Below are positions 9,944 through 19,259 of a stretch of DNA of 64,000 nucleotides, piece by piece; position 1 is the first letter of the stretch; every line of letters starts with the position of its first letter. Source of the stretch: Myroides marinus (GTDB lineage Bacteria; Bacteroidota; Bacteroidia; Flavobacteriales; Flavobacteriaceae); the NCBI RefSeq assembly GCF_900109075.1, contig NZ_FNYS01000010.1, forward strand, positions 61,669-125,668. Direction: 5' to 3'. A program made the translations under genes and the position numbers. The notes beneath the pieces were generated by a model. That model had not been told where the DNA came from, searched no databases, and saw nothing but the letters and a program-made list of their open reading frames with translations.

Positions 9944-11923
9944 TTATTTTACTTTATTAATTCCGCTTTCTAACCAAGTTTTATACTCTTCTGCATCTGG
10001 AGTATAACCTACTGCTTCATTAAGACGGTTACCATCTTTATCTAAAACGATGTAGTAAGGTTGTGCATTAGCGTGGTAATTTTTCATTTGGAAATCACTC
10101 CATTTGTTACCAATAGTTTTTACTTTCTTACCTGTAGTCTCTGAAATATATTGTTCACTTTCAGGTAATTCTTTTTTATCATCTACATATAATGAGATAA
10201 GAACAATATCATTCTTTAGAACACCTAACACTGCAGGTTCTGACCATACATAGTCTTCCATTTTACGACAATTCACACAAGCAAAACCTGTAAAATCAAG
10301 TAAAACTGGTTTGTTTACTGACTTAGCATAAGCCATACCTTTTTCATAGTCTGTAAAAGCAATGATGTCATGTGCTCCTAATTTAGCTCCATCAGGAATA
10401 GTTACAGCATCTGCAGAACCGCCTTTACCACCTACTCCATAAGGGCTCTCTGAATACGTCATCGGAGGTGGGAAACCTGAGATAATCTTAAGAGGTGCTC
10501 CCCATAATCCTGGAATCATATAGATAGTGAATATAGAAACTACTAAAGCCATAAATAATCTACCTACTGATATACTCTCTGTAGGGCTATCGTGTGGCAA
10601 TTTGATTTTGCCAAGTAAATACAATGCCCATGCTCCAAAAATAGCAATCCAGATCGCTAAGAATACTTCTCTTTCTAACCAATGTGCTTGTAATACAAGG
10701 TCTGCATTAGATAAGAATTTGAATGCTAAAGCAAGCTCTAAGAATCCTAATGATACTTTCACTGTGTTTAACCATCCTCCTGAACGTGGCATAGAGTTTA
10801 ACCATCCTGGGAACATAGCAAACAACATAAATGGTAATGCTAATGCTAGAGAGAACCCTAACATACCTACAATAGGTGCGATACCTCCTTTAGATGCTGC
10901 TTCTACTAATAATGTTCCAACGATAGGTCCAGTACATGAAAATGATACAATAGCTAGTGCTAATGCCATAAATAGAATACCTACAATACCTCCACGGTCT
11001 GCTTGTGAATCTACTTTGTTTGCCCATGAATTAGGTAACATAATCTCAAATGCTCCTAAGAATGATGTCGCAAATACAACTAATAAAACGAAGAAGATTA
11101 TATTAAAATACACATTCGTAGAAAGTGCATTCAATGAATCTGCTCCAAATATTGCAGTCACAATAGTTCCTAATACTACATAGATAAGGATAATAGATAA
11201 TCCATAAATAATAGCATTCTTAATCCCTTTAGCTCTAGTTTTAGACTGTTTAGTAAAGAAACTTACAGTCATAGGAATCATAGGGAATACACATGGAGTT
11301 AATAAAGCAGCGAATCCAGATAAGAAAGCTAAGAAAAAGATAGTAAACAATCCTTTTTTCTCTTGCTTGTTATTCGCATCTGTTGCAACTGCATTATTAG
11401 TAGTGTCTTCTGTTGACTTTGTATCTACAGAAGTTGTATTTAATTCTTCGAAGTTCTTAACTTCTTTTGCAGTCAAAGTCTTTAAGTCATAAACAAATAA
11501 ATTACTCTGACTTATACACATCTCTTCACATACTTGGTATGCTAACTCTACTTGAATATTTTCAGTAGCAGCGTTTGTTAATTTAATGTCCTGTACAAGC
11601 TTTACAGGTCCTACATAGTAAGTCTCATCTACTCCGAATACATCGTTAAATGTAGTCTTCGTTTCACTCTCTTTAGCTTTACCTACTAATTCATAATTCC
11701 CTTCTTGGTTATTATAAAGAAACTCTGTAGGTAGGGGGCCACCTTCTGGTGTGTACTGAGAATACATATGCCATCCTTCAGCAATAATACCATCCCAAGT
11801 GATCGTATATTCTGTATCGGACTTTTTCTCGATTTTAGTTTGCCATTTAGCTGGGTTAGCTACTTGAGCCTGAACCGTCACAAATGACACTAAAAGAAGT
11901 AGCAAAGAAGCTAATTTTCTCAT
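9944..11923 (-). CDS. dsbD: Thiol:disulfide interchange protein DsbD
   Basis: DsbD carries electrons from cytoplasmic thioredoxin across the inner membrane to periplasmic thiol proteins. The 659-residue protein has a signal peptide, an N-terminal DsbD-alpha-like domain with Cys pair in YQVCEEMCIS, and a low-complexity linker. The multi-helix membrane domain follows from about residue 190 (Cys in LTPCVFPMIP and SFSCTGPIVG). A C-terminal thioredoxin-like domain carries the active site CVNC at about residues 549-552. All three redox pairs are therefore present. It overlaps tilS by four bases (ATGA), so the two are cotranscribed, although their functions are unrelated. Confidence 0.93.
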   Translation of the reverse strand: MRKLASLLLLLVSFVTVQAQVANPAKWQTKIEKKSDTEYTITWDGIIAEGWHMYSQYTPEGGPLPTEFLYNNQEGNYELVGKAKESETKTTFNDVFGVDETYYVGPVKLVQDIKLTNAATENIQVELAYQVCEEMCISQSNLFVYDLKTLTAKEVKNFEELNTTSVDTKSTEDTTNNAVATDANNKQEKKGLFTIFFLAFLSGFAALLTPCVFPMIPMTVSFFTKQSKTRAKGIKNAIIYGLSIILIYVVLGTIVTAIFGADSLNALSTNVYFNIIFFVLLVVFATSFLGAFEIMLPNSWANKVDSQADRGGIVGILFMALALAIVSFSCTGPIVGTLLVEAASKGGIAPIVGMLGFSLALALPFMLFAMFPGWLNSMPRSGGWLNTVKVSLGFLELALAFKFLSNADLVLQAHWLEREVFLAIWIAIFGAWALYLLGKIKLPHDSPTESISVGRLFMALVVSIFTIYMIPGLWGAPLKIISGFPPPMTYSESPYGVGGKGGSADAVTIPDGAKLGAHDIIAFTDYEKGMAYAKSVNKPVLLDFTGFACVNCRKMEDYVWSEPAVLGVLKNDIVLISLYVDDKKELPESEQYISETTGKKVKTIGNKWSDFQMKNYHANAQPYYIVLDKDGNRLNEAVGYTPDAEEYKTWLESGINKVK

Positions 11924-13239
11924 AGGTTAATTTGAATTTTAATAATATTGGTTGTTGTATCTTTTATCTTAAATCGTTCATCCATTCGACTACCGATAAC
12001 CCATACAATATCTTCATTGGAACATAGAAGCCAAGTATTCTCTTTGTCAAATTGACTAAACTTTTCGTCTTTAAAGAATTTACTTATTTTCTTAGTTCCT
12101 TTCATTCCAAAGGGAATAAACTTATCTCCACTTCGATATTTGCGTATAGTCAATGGAAATGTTAGTAAGTCTCCATTTACATAAATAGTCGAAGTATCAA
12201 TCTTTAACTCTTTTTCTTCATAAGGTGTAATACTGATCTTTAGTGGTTGGGTTAATGTTTGTTTGTTCTCTAAATAATATATTCGTTCTTTATTCTCTTT
12301 TTCTTTAGAGACAGGTTTAATGATAAACTCTTCTCTATTTTTCAGTAGTATATGTGTAGATGAATATACAGTCTTACCTGACATTCCGTCTATTAATTCT
12401 ACTATATCATCCCAAGCTGTAAATCCTAATGGTGACAACCACTTGTATAAATATGCTTTAGGATTAGACAGTTGTTTTAGTGCTATTAAATTAATTATAA
12501 GTTGTCCTTCTTCATCTTCTTTGACTACTTGATTATAAAAATAGTTACTAGCATCATTACTCAAATCTACTGTCTGCTGTAGATACTCTACTGTCTGCAT
12601 AAAGGATTGACTAAAATGTGTATTAGTGTCCTTAAGCAATGGCAATATATTCTTACGAATCTTATTGCGCAAATATTTTGTTTGACTATTCGTTATGTCT
12701 TCTCTCCAACCTATTTGATTCTCTGCTTCATAATTAGCAATATCCTCTCTAGTAAATGGCAACAATGGTCTTCTAATGTAACCATTACGAGCAGGTATCC
12801 CTAATAATCCTTCTATTCCTGTTCCTCTTGATAAGTTAATCAAGAAAGTTTCCATAGAATCATCTAAATGGTGAGCAGTCAGTAAATAAGTCTTATTCTC
12901 TCGTGCTGCTAATTCTCTAAACCAATTATAACGCAACTCTCGTGCTGCTATCTGTATTGAGACTTTATTCTCACTGGCATACTGTTCTGTGTCAAACTCT
13001 GCAACAAAAACAGGCACTCCTAATTTGTCACCAAACTCTTCTACAAAAGCTTGATCTCCATTACTGTCTTCACCTCTTAAATGAAAATTACAATGTGCAA
13101 TGGCAATATCTAGTTCTAATCTGTGACATAGATGTACTAAGACAATACTGTCTATCCCCCCACTAACTGCTAAAAGTAATGGTTGGTCTAATAACTCTGT
13201 AAAGTTATTCTCTACGTGTTCTTTAAATTGATTAAACAT
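11920..13239 (-). CDS. tilS: tRNA(Ile)-lysidine synthase
   Basis: TilS attaches lysine to C34 of the tRNA-Ile CAU anticodon using ATP, which allows AUA to be read as Ile. The 439-residue protein has the PP-loop SGGIDS at residues 26-31. Downstream are the conserved segments HCNFHLRGEDSNGDQAFVEEF and AARELRYNWF and the tRNA-recognition region. The C-terminal domain (RKYRSGDKFIPFGMKGTKKISKFFKDEKF) is the TilS C-terminal substrate-binding domain. It is the first gene of a two-gene operon with dsbD. Confidence 0.95.
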   Translation of the reverse strand: MFNQFKEHVENNFTELLDQPLLLAVSGGIDSIVLVHLCHRLELDIAIAHCNFHLRGEDSNGDQAFVEEFGDKLGVPVFVAEFDTEQYASENKVSIQIAARELRYNWFRELAARENKTYLLTAHHLDDSMETFLINLSRGTGIEGLLGIPARNGYIRRPLLPFTREDIANYEAENQIGWREDITNSQTKYLRNKIRKNILPLLKDTNTHFSQSFMQTVEYLQQTVDLSNDASNYFYNQVVKEDEEGQLIINLIALKQLSNPKAYLYKWLSPLGFTAWDDIVELIDGMSGKTVYSSTHILLKNREEFIIKPVSKEKENKERIYYLENKQTLTQPLKISITPYEEKELKIDTSTIYVNGDLLTFPLTIRKYRSGDKFIPFGMKGTKKISKFFKDEKFSQFDKENTWLLCSNEDIVWVIGSRMDERFKIKDTTTNIIKIQINL

Positions 13240-13652
13240 TTTATACTAAAGTCAACAAAGTAACTAAAATAATTTAATTACTCTCCCCTCTTTTGTGTTT
13301 TTTTAACCTAGATTAAGACTATAAGTCTTACTATATAAAAGATTATACAAATAGTTGAAAAGATTATAACCAAACCCAAAAATGCTTTTTTTCAGATTAT
13401 AAGAAGAGTCCCCTCTTCAGTATCCTTCCCTACACAACAAAAAAGTACCTTATCCCAACTATCCTTAAAAAGAAACAGACACCAAAAAAAATACACAACA
13501 TTAATTTAATTATTAACTACAATTAACAACATTAACACAATAAAAAAACATAAAAACAAACACATTAATTAACATTCTATTTATTTTCAATTAACTTAAC
13601 AAATAACAAGTAATCATAGATTTGCTAAAAATAATTAACAGCCTATATTATT
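13240..13652. other. AT-rich divergent intergenic region between tilS and the phosphatase gene
   Basis: This 413-base region contains many short A and T runs and TTAACA-like repeats between 13500 and 13600. I see no small gene. The only supported element is the -7 box at 13617-13624. Confidence 0.45.
13617..13624 (+). promoter_or_regulatory. -7 box of the phosphatase-TonB receptor operon
   Basis: TAGATTTG matches TAnnTTTG and lies 28 bases before the ATG at 13653. A clear TTG -33 box is not present in the AT-rich upstream DNA, so the promoter may be weak or activator dependent (inference). Confidence 0.5.
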
Positions 13653-14504
13653 ATGAAAAAATTTATTCTAGCATTTGGATTACTTGTATTACAGTCAACC
13701 TCAATTTTTGCTCAGGAAACACAGAAACCAATCTTACTACCTCTAGAAGGTGCTATAAACTTTAGAGATATCGGTGGATATACAACTACAACAGGTAAAA
13801 AAGTACTTACAGACAAAATATTTAGATCTGCAGAAATAAGCACATTAACTGATAAAGATTTAAAGGAATTAAAAGACTTACACATTACTAGCGTGATTGA
13901 CTTTAGAGGGACAGACGAAGCTAAACAAGCTCCAGATAAATTACCCGAAGGTGCACAATACTATCTATGTCCTGCAGGCAGTGAAAATGTTGCTAATGGA
14001 AACTATGGAGATTTCATAGAAAAGATAAAGAACAATGACGATAGTTTTCTTATGGATTTCTATGGAGAAAAAGGTGTACAATACTTTGGAGATAGATACA
14101 GACTGATGTTTGATAAATTATTAAACAATTCTGACAAGGAAGCTATTCTTTATCACTGTACAGGTGGTCGAGATAGAACAGGTATGGCTACTGCATTAAT
14201 ATACTACATATTACAGGTACCAATGGAAACAATAGAGGAAGATTATGTGGCTTCTAATGTATTCTTAAAAGAGAAGAAAAAAGTAGGTGGAGACAAGTCT
14301 GAACAAACATATGCTGCTATGGTAAAAGCAACAGGACTGTCAAAAGAAACAATAGAAGAAAGAATGGCTCTAAAACCAAAGTATATCAGGGCTTTCTTTG
14401 AGGCCATAAACACTAAATACGGAAGTGTAGAGAATTTCCTAAAGAAAGAAATGAATATCACTTCAACTGACATTGAAAAGTTACGTCAGAAATACACTAA
14501 ATAA
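13653..14504 (+). CDS. Secreted tyrosine/serine-type protein phosphatase
   Basis: A 283-residue exported phosphatase with signal peptide MKKFILAFGLLVLQSTSIFAQ. The family hallmark CX5R is present in HCTGGRDRTG (Cys169 nucleophile and Arg175), with the upstream general-acid loop region around DFRGTDEAKQAP. The segment INFRDIGGYTTTTGK is typical of the Y_phosphatase3 family (Mycobacterium PtpB, bacterial phosphoinositide phosphatases). It would act in the periplasm. It sits 5 bases upstream of a TonB-dependent receptor, so the pair probably forms one transcription unit. The substrate may be a phosphorylated ligand imported by the receptor, such as an inositol phosphate or phosphopeptide; that is inference. 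Confidence 0.85.
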   Translation: MKKFILAFGLLVLQSTSIFAQETQKPILLPLEGAINFRDIGGYTTTTGKKVLTDKIFRSAEISTLTDKDLKELKDLHITSVIDFRGTDEAKQAPDKLPEGAQYYLCPAGSENVANGNYGDFIEKIKNNDDSFLMDFYGEKGVQYFGDRYRLMFDKLLNNSDKEAILYHCTGGRDRTGMATALIYYILQVPMETIEEDYVASNVFLKEKKKVGGDKSEQTYAAMVKATGLSKETIEERMALKPKYIRAFFEAINTKYGSVENFLKKEMNITSTDIEKLRQKYTK

Positions 14505-14509
14505 TAGTT

Positions 14510-17359
14510 ATGAAAAAGAATTATACTAAACTAGCTTTTGTCTGTGGTGCTTTATTTCTAGGAAGTGTTCAATATATTACTGCTCAACAAATAAAAGGAA
14601 CTGTAATCACTGAAGATGGTGCTATGCCTGGGGTAATCGTCAGTATTCCAAATCAAAATAAAAACACAGCTACTGAATTAGATGGCAGTTTTTCTCTTAT
14701 CGCTGATGAAGAAGGAGATTGTGAATTAGTACTATCTTTTATTGGTTATACCGACAAGAAGTTACAACTAAAAATAAATAAAGGGTTAAATAATTTAGGG
14801 CCTATTAAACTAGAGGCTGATGACTCTGTTTTAGATGAAGTTGTGATTAAAAGTCCTATGGCCAATTCACAAGCCAAAGCCTATAGTATCAAAATGAATT
14901 CTCAAGCTATAATGGATGTTGTTGCCGCTGATGCTATGGGAAAACTACCTGATAGAAATGCTGCTGAGGCAGTACAACGTATACAAGGAGTAGCTGTTGC
15001 TAGATATCATGGTGAGGCTGATGCAGCAACAGTTAGAGGAACTCCTTTCTCTTGGACTTCTACCTTATTTAATGGAAACAGATTACCTAGCTCTAATATT
15101 ATGGGGAATAGATCAACTGTACTTGATGCTGTCCCTTCAGAATTAATACAATATGTACAAGTCTCTAAAGCGATTACTCCTGACATGGATGGAGATGCTA
15201 TCGGAGGTTCTATCAACTTCATCACTCGTACTGCTCCTTTTTCTAAAAAGCTTGGAGGAAGTTTAGCTGGTGGTTATAATGACTTCTCAGGTAAAACTAC
15301 ATACAATGGATCCTTAGTATATGGAGATAGATTTTTAAACAATAAACTAGGTGTTATACTAGTAGGTGCTATATGGGATAGACAGTGGGGGTCTGATGCC
15401 TTTGATGTGAAATACAATACAGGTAGTAAAAACGAAAATGAACGCAATGCAATAAATAATGTAATGTTCAAAAGATATATGGGAAAACGCCAAACTTATG
15501 GTGTTAATCTAGGTCTCGAATATGAGTTTAATGCCGATCACAAAGTTTATTTTAGAGGACTTTATGACAAGTTTAATGATATACGCCCAGTATATGAATC
15601 TTATATTGATTATTCAAAAAGTCGCTATCAGTACAACTATAGATATTCTTATTATCAAACTAGATTAACAGGAGGAGAATTAGGAGGAGTACACAGTTTA
15701 TCGGACAAGACAAAGCTTGATTGGTCTTTTAGCGATTATACCTCTAAATATTTCTTAGACACTCCATCTACAACAGATAAAAAAGGATTGCCAATTGCTA
15801 GTTTTTACCAGCCTATCACTGGTGGATTTAATAACTTATCACAAGATGGATTACTATACTGGGGATTTGATGGGGGTAATGCAGGATATGATCCTTTAAA
15901 ATTCACTCCTGGTTTAAAGAACCCTAATGAGACACTTAATCCAGAAAAACTATACTTGAGTAGCTTAACTATCATGCAATTAGACAATAAAGAAAATGAT
16001 ATAATAGCTCAAATAAATGTAAAGAATGAATTATCTGACAAGTTAACTTTTAAAGGAGGTTTTAAATTCAGAACAAAACTTAGAAACAGTACTTATGGAT
16101 CTTTATACACTTATGCAGGTAAAGGAGATAAACTAAGTGATCTTAATAGAAAGGGATTCTCTAAAGGAAACGGTTATTTCACCAATATGAAAGGAGATTA
16201 TAACTATTATGCTTTAGCTATTGATCCTCTTACTAAAAATCAGCTATATCAACTATTTACTCCAGATTACCTAAAGTCTCATAATTTCCAAGACTATACT
16301 CCTGCAACAAATCCTACTAATGTATATGAAGCAAGAGAAAATGTATATGCTGGTTATGTAATGGCAACTTACAAAGCTACAGATGCCCTTACTGTAACAG
16401 GAGGTCTTAGAAATGAATATACGACTACAAAATTAACTGGAACTAAAGCTAGTACTGATCAGAATACCAAACAGACAGTACTGTCAGCATCAGAAATCAA
16501 AAATGACTATAACGTATTTTTACCTATGTTACACTTACGTTACAATCTTGATGAAAGTTCTAATCTACGTTTCGCTTATACTAAAACATTTAATAGAGCT
16601 AACTTTGGTGATATGACACCTGGAGAATCGATCAATACGACAGGAGCTGATGTGGTAATTACAAGAGGTAATCCAGATCTAAAACCAACTATCTCTAATA
16701 ATCTTGACTTGATGTATGAAAGGTACTTTGACAATGTAGGTTTATTATCAGGAGGTGTTTTTTACAAAAAAATAAAGAATGTAATTTTTACTAATGAATC
16801 TCAATTCACTCAAAACAACTCTACCTATATCGTTAAGGAAGCTAAAAATTTAGAAGATGCGACAGTAGCAGGATTAGAAATAGGAATGAATAGACGTTTT
16901 GATTTTCTACCTGGTTTTTGGAGTGGATTTGGTATAGAAGCTAACTACACATTCATTGATAGTAAAGTAAATGTACCTAGGCAATACAGAGAAAATGGTC
17001 AATTACTTACAGTAACAGACAAAACATCTCTTCCTGACCAATCTAAACACTTAGGAAACATAATTCTATTCTATGAAAAAGGAAAAGTTATGGTTAGATT
17101 AGCTGGTAATTACAGAGGTAAATCTATCAATGCTATTAATCAGAACTTAGGAAAAGATTACTATGTATGGACAGATAGTAACTTTACATTAGATGCTTCG
17201 GCTACATTCACACTAAACAAGAAGATTAAGTTCTTTGTCGAGTTAAACAACTTAACAAACGAACCTTTAAAACAATATATGGGAGACAAACGCCGTATTA
17301 CCTCTTATGAATGGTATGGAGTAAAAGGGCAAGTAGGTGCTCGTATAGATATCTTTTAA
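14510..17359 (+). CDS. TonB-dependent outer-membrane receptor
   Basis: This 949-residue receptor has a signal peptide ending near ITAQQ and a carboxypeptidase-regulatory-like beta-sandwich at about residues 27-105. A plug domain follows at about 120-240 (AEAVQRIQGVAVARYHGEA, then AIGGSINFITRTAP), and then a 22-strand-type barrel to the C-terminus, ending ITSYEWYGVKGQVGARIDIF. The plug sequence resembles the TIGR01782 (Xanthomonas-Caulobacter) subgroup. The linked gene is a phosphatase rather than a SusD lipoprotein, so this is not a standard SusCD pair. The substrate is unknown. Confidence 0.9.
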   Translation: MKKNYTKLAFVCGALFLGSVQYITAQQIKGTVITEDGAMPGVIVSIPNQNKNTATELDGSFSLIADEEGDCELVLSFIGYTDKKLQLKINKGLNNLGPIKLEADDSVLDEVVIKSPMANSQAKAYSIKMNSQAIMDVVAADAMGKLPDRNAAEAVQRIQGVAVARYHGEADAATVRGTPFSWTSTLFNGNRLPSSNIMGNRSTVLDAVPSELIQYVQVSKAITPDMDGDAIGGSINFITRTAPFSKKLGGSLAGGYNDFSGKTTYNGSLVYGDRFLNNKLGVILVGAIWDRQWGSDAFDVKYNTGSKNENERNAINNVMFKRYMGKRQTYGVNLGLEYEFNADHKVYFRGLYDKFNDIRPVYESYIDYSKSRYQYNYRYSYYQTRLTGGELGGVHSLSDKTKLDWSFSDYTSKYFLDTPSTTDKKGLPIASFYQPITGGFNNLSQDGLLYWGFDGGNAGYDPLKFTPGLKNPNETLNPEKLYLSSLTIMQLDNKENDIIAQINVKNELSDKLTFKGGFKFRTKLRNSTYGSLYTYAGKGDKLSDLNRKGFSKGNGYFTNMKGDYNYYALAIDPLTKNQLYQLFTPDYLKSHNFQDYTPATNPTNVYEARENVYAGYVMATYKATDALTVTGGLRNEYTTTKLTGTKASTDQNTKQTVLSASEIKNDYNVFLPMLHLRYNLDESSNLRFAYTKTFNRANFGDMTPGESINTTGADVVITRGNPDLKPTISNNLDLMYERYFDNVGLLSGGVFYKKIKNVIFTNESQFTQNNSTYIVKEAKNLEDATVAGLEIGMNRRFDFLPGFWSGFGIEANYTFIDSKVNVPRQYRENGQLLTVTDKTSLPDQSKHLGNIILFYEKGKVMVRLAGNYRGKSINAINQNLGKDYYVWTDSNFTLDASATFTLNKKIKFFVELNNLTNEPLKQYMGDKRRITSYEWYGVKGQVGARIDIF

Positions 17360-17375
17360 TACAAATTTTAAGCAC

Positions 17376-17406
17376 AAAAAAAGCCTCATCTGATGATGAG
17401 GCTTTT
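17376..17406. terminator. Bidirectional terminator between the receptor gene and rluD
   Basis: A stem AAAAAGCCTCATC / GATGAGGCTTTTT with a TGAT loop is flanked by A and T runs on both sides, between two convergent genes. Confidence 0.92.
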
Positions 17407-17421
17407 TATATTTAGTACGGA

Positions 17422-18477
17422 TTATAGTCCATCTACTTTATTTCCAAAATTAGAAGCTTGAGCATAAGTTCTCCATTTCTCGATACACTCTACCATATCA
17501 GTAGGTATTTCTGAGTCAAATCTCATTCTTTCTTTTGTTATAGGATGCGTAAATCCTAATGTCTTAGCATGAAGTGCTTGTCTAGGTAAAACTGTAAAAC
17601 AGTTATCAACAAATTGCTTATACTTAGTAAACGTAGTTCCTTTCAATATCAAGTTACCACCATAACGCTCATCATTAAATAATGTATGACCGATATGCTT
17701 CATGTGAACACGTATCTGGTGTGTACGTCCTGTCTCTAAACGACAAGAAACCAATGTAACATAACCTAAACGTTCAAGCACATTATAATGAGTCACTGCC
17801 CATTTACCCATGCTCTCATCATCAAAAGCTGCCATCTGCATTCTATCTTTAACATGGCGTCCAATATAGCTCTCTATAGTACCTTCATCTTCTTCTACAT
17901 TTCCCCATACCATCGCAATATACTCGCGCTCTGATGTCTTCTCTGCAAATTGTTTTTGAAGTTCTGTCATAGCCCACTCAGTCTTAGCAACTACAAGTAA
18001 TCCACTAGTATCTTTATCAATACGGTGAACTAAACCAGGTCTTTCACTACTATTTAATGGTAGGTTCTCAAAGTGATATGCTAATGCATTTACTAAAGTT
18101 CCTGTATAGTTACCATGCCCTGGATGTACTACTAAACCTGCAGGTTTATTAACTACTAACAGAGAATCATCTTCATATACTATATCTAAAGGGATGTTCT
18201 CTGGTATAATAATGTTTTCAAACGGAGGTTGTTTCATCAACACTCGTACTACATCATTCGCTTTTACTTTATGATTAGACTTTACAGGTTCATCATTAAC
18301 AAATATATTTCCATTAGCTGCTGCTTGTTGGATTTTATTACGAGTAGCATTTTCTACCAAGTTCATTAAGAACTTATCTACTCTAAGAGGAGCTTGCCCC
18401 TTACCTGCTTCAAATCGATAATGCTCAAATAACTCACCTTCTAAGTCATCGAACATTTCTACATTATCTTCTTGCAT
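17422..18477 (-). CDS. rluD: RluD-type 23S rRNA pseudouridine synthase
   Basis: A 351-residue RluA-family pseudouridine synthase. It has an N-terminal S4 RNA-binding domain at about residues 25-90 (RVDKFLMNLVENATRNKIQQAAANG). The catalytic motif HRIDKDTSGLLVVAKT, containing the nucleophilic Asp, lies near residue 150. Later come HYNVLERLGYVTLVSCRLETGRTHQIRVH and the C-terminal HPITKERMRF. The S4 domain and length fit RluD, which modifies helix 69 of 23S rRNA, better than RluA. It starts 19 bases after the PASTA gene and is probably cotranscribed with it. Confidence 0.88.
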   Translation of the reverse strand: MQEDNVEMFDDLEGELFEHYRFEAGKGQAPLRVDKFLMNLVENATRNKIQQAAANGNIFVNDEPVKSNHKVKANDVVRVLMKQPPFENIIIPENIPLDIVYEDDSLLVVNKPAGLVVHPGHGNYTGTLVNALAYHFENLPLNSSERPGLVHRIDKDTSGLLVVAKTEWAMTELQKQFAEKTSEREYIAMVWGNVEEDEGTIESYIGRHVKDRMQMAAFDDESMGKWAVTHYNVLERLGYVTLVSCRLETGRTHQIRVHMKHIGHTLFNDERYGGNLILKGTTFTKYKQFVDNCFTVLPRQALHAKTLGFTHPITKERMRFDSEIPTDMVECIEKWRTYAQASNFGNKVDGL

Positions 18478-18496
18478 TAATCTTATTTAAATACTT

Positions 18497-19135
18497 TTAA
18501 AAATCAAATTCATTAGAAGTAGCTGTTGTGTTTCCACTTGCGTCTTCTACTGCTGGTGCTACGTCTAATTCTTCTTCTGACATCCCTGCTCTTCCATCTC
18601 CTAATACGAAGTCAATTCTAGACTCTTTAGCTACCTTATCACCTTCTCTTAAAACTTTACCATTTTGATAAACTTTTAGAACTACATCTTTACCTATATA
18701 CGTTTGATATGTAATTGTTCCTTCTTTTAATCCTAAAGACTTAATAGTAGAAAGTGCCTGACGATATGTTAACTCTTCTAGATTAGGCAACTTTACTTTA
18801 CCGAATCCTGAAGCATTAATCTTAACGTAGATCTTTCTATTTGTTTTCACACCTGTTTTAGGAGCAGGATCTTGCTCAATAATACTCAATGGTGGAAAAT
18901 CTTTGTCGTAATCTAATGTATCTAATATCACCATATCAAGCTCGTTCTTCTCTAATAACTGCTTAGCTTGGTCTGTATCTAATTTGATTAAATTTGGCAC
19001 TTCTATTTTCTCTCCATGATTAGTAGTGTGTGCTAACCATTTAAGCGTTAAGAAAACACCTACTATTAGGATAATAAGTGCAGCTGCTAAAGAAAGAAAA
19101 AAAGGTTTGCTCTTTAGAAAATCAGTTAATTTCAT
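18497..19135 (-). CDS. Membrane-anchored PASTA-domain protein
   Basis: A 212-residue protein with a short cytoplasmic N-terminus, one membrane helix at about residues 12-33, and two to three extracytoplasmic PASTA repeats (IEVPNLIKLDTDQAKQLLE, KLPNLEELTYRQALSTIKS). PASTA domains bind peptidoglycan fragments or beta-lactams. Here no kinase or penicillin-binding domain is attached. I start at the ATG at 19133-19135. A longer frame to 19174 exists, but its start lies upstream of the -7 box TATCTTTG at 19152-19159 and so would not be transcribed. It precedes rluD and is divergent from ddl, a cell-wall gene. Confidence 0.82.
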   Translation of the reverse strand: MKLTDFLKSKPFFLSLAAALIILIVGVFLTLKWLAHTTNHGEKIEVPNLIKLDTDQAKQLLEKNELDMVILDTLDYDKDFPPLSIIEQDPAPKTGVKTNRKIYVKINASGFGKVKLPNLEELTYRQALSTIKSLGLKEGTITYQTYIGKDVVLKVYQNGKVLREGDKVAKESRIDFVLGDGRAGMSEEELDVAPAVEDASGNTTATSNEFDF

Positions 19136-19151
19136 ATCTATTAATTTTGAG

Positions 19152-19159
19152 CAAAGATA
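19152..19159 (-). promoter_or_regulatory. -7 box of the PASTA gene-rluD operon
   Basis: TATCTTTG on the minus strand ends 16 bases before the ATG at 19135. It fixes the PASTA gene start downstream of an alternative in-frame start. Confidence 0.6.
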
Positions 19160-19196
19160 TAAAATCGAAAACATTTTTTGTTTCTATGTTTTATTA

Positions 19197-19204
19197 TAAA
19201 TTTG
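19197..19204 (+). promoter_or_regulatory. -7 box of ddl-coaD
   Basis: TAAATTTG matches TAnnTTTG. A TTG at 19178-19180 lies 16 bases upstream, slightly closer than the usual 19-21. The promoter is back-to-back with the PASTA promoter. Confidence 0.5.
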
Positions 19205-19259
19205 TTTTGAACAAATACAATGTTGAAAAACATACTAACGTATTAAATTTTAGCTCTAT

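Noticed and set aside
10527..11183. 218-residue plus-strand frame
   Set aside because: It is antisense to the membrane domain of dsbD, whose domains and motifs are intact; its composition is a shadow of that gene.
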